The translations under genes and the position numbers were made by a program. A stretch of DNA of 64,000 nucleotides from Frondihabitans sp. 762G35 (GTDB taxonomy: Bacteria > Actinomycetota > Actinomycetes > Actinomycetales > Microbacteriaceae): contig NZ_CP014619.1 of NCBI RefSeq assembly GCF_002074055.1, positions 1,984,001 to 2,048,000 on the forward strand. The letters are read 5' to 3'. Shown piece after piece: positions 63,864 through 64,000 of this stretch. The notes beneath the pieces were generated by a model, which searched no databases, was not told the DNA's origin, and was given only the letters and a program-made list of their open reading frames with translations. How positions within the stretch are numbered: the stretch's first letter is position 1; every line of letters begins with the position of its first letter.

Positions 63864-64000
63864 GGAGACTCCCAAAGTGTGTAGAGCGGGCAGCGGCGTG
63901 GTGTGCCGATACCAGCCCGTGATGTTATCAAGCCTAGTGTCCGGGGCCCTGGGAGGCGGCCAAGCGCCGACCGCCTCCCGGGGCTCTGCCGGACGTCAGC

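Overview
The window looks like a core-chromosome segment of a high-GC Gram-positive bacterium (Actinomycetota). The best fit is Micrococcales, probably Microbacteriaceae. The signs are very high GC, frequent GTG starts, a WhiB1-type regulator, a PdtaS-type histidine kinase and an Rv3235-like protein close to secA, and many apparently leaderless genes. It holds about 60 protein genes and two tRNA genes (Glu-CTC and Lys-CTT). I see no prophage, insertion sequence, CRISPR array or rRNA.

Layout. Positions 1-3.9 kb carry recG (3' end outside the window), rsmD, thiL and a DUF3515 lipoprotein. From 3.9 to 10.4 kb a tightly packed minus-strand run, leuC-leuD-murA-plsC-gpsA-ddl, joins leucine synthesis to peptidoglycan and phospholipid synthesis. 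From 10.6 to 16.6 kb a mostly plus-strand island carries two tandem beta-propeller paralogs, a FUSC-type membrane protein, a small conserved protein, tRNA-Glu and an MBL-fold hydrolase. From 16.7 to 28.2 kb the minus strand carries ilvE-leuB, serA, mtlD with two overlapping membrane-protein genes, and ilvD-ilvB-ilvN-ilvC. With leuCD this is most of the branched-chain amino-acid pathway; ilvA and leuA are absent.

From 28 to 45 kb the content is mixed: trehalose synthesis (otsA-otsB), fructosamine kinase, a CorA transporter with GQN instead of GMN, a TIM-barrel isomerase, a P-loop protein, a GH16-like protein coupled to an SLC13/ArsB-like transporter, MscS, an amino-acid permease, gamma-carbonic anhydrase, glutathione peroxidase, a secreted esterase, a degenerate SGNH protein, and a divergent tspO/marR pair around a palindrome. 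From 45 to 54 kb are a sugar ABC importer with a LacI-like operator, and an ABC-2 exporter joined to a NarL-type two-component system. The right end holds an MFS transporter, tRNA-Lys, bcp, whiB1, pdtaS, an HTH protein, an Rv3235-like protein and secA.

The most unusual signals are at DNA level. An exact 14-bp word, CCCGGGCATCCTGC, occurs five times, with further near matches. In three unrelated proteins it forces the same Pro-Gly-His-Pro-Ala string with CAT and CCT codons. An 11-bp word, GCGGCTCCTGC, occurs six times. A -10-like hexamer lies exactly 6 or 7 nt before the start codon of many genes, implying leaderless transcription; at thiL/DUF3515 two such boxes overlap face to face in a 23-bp gap. 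Short tandem duplications sit at several gene ends. I found no clearly new multi-gene system; the dispersed words are the best lead.
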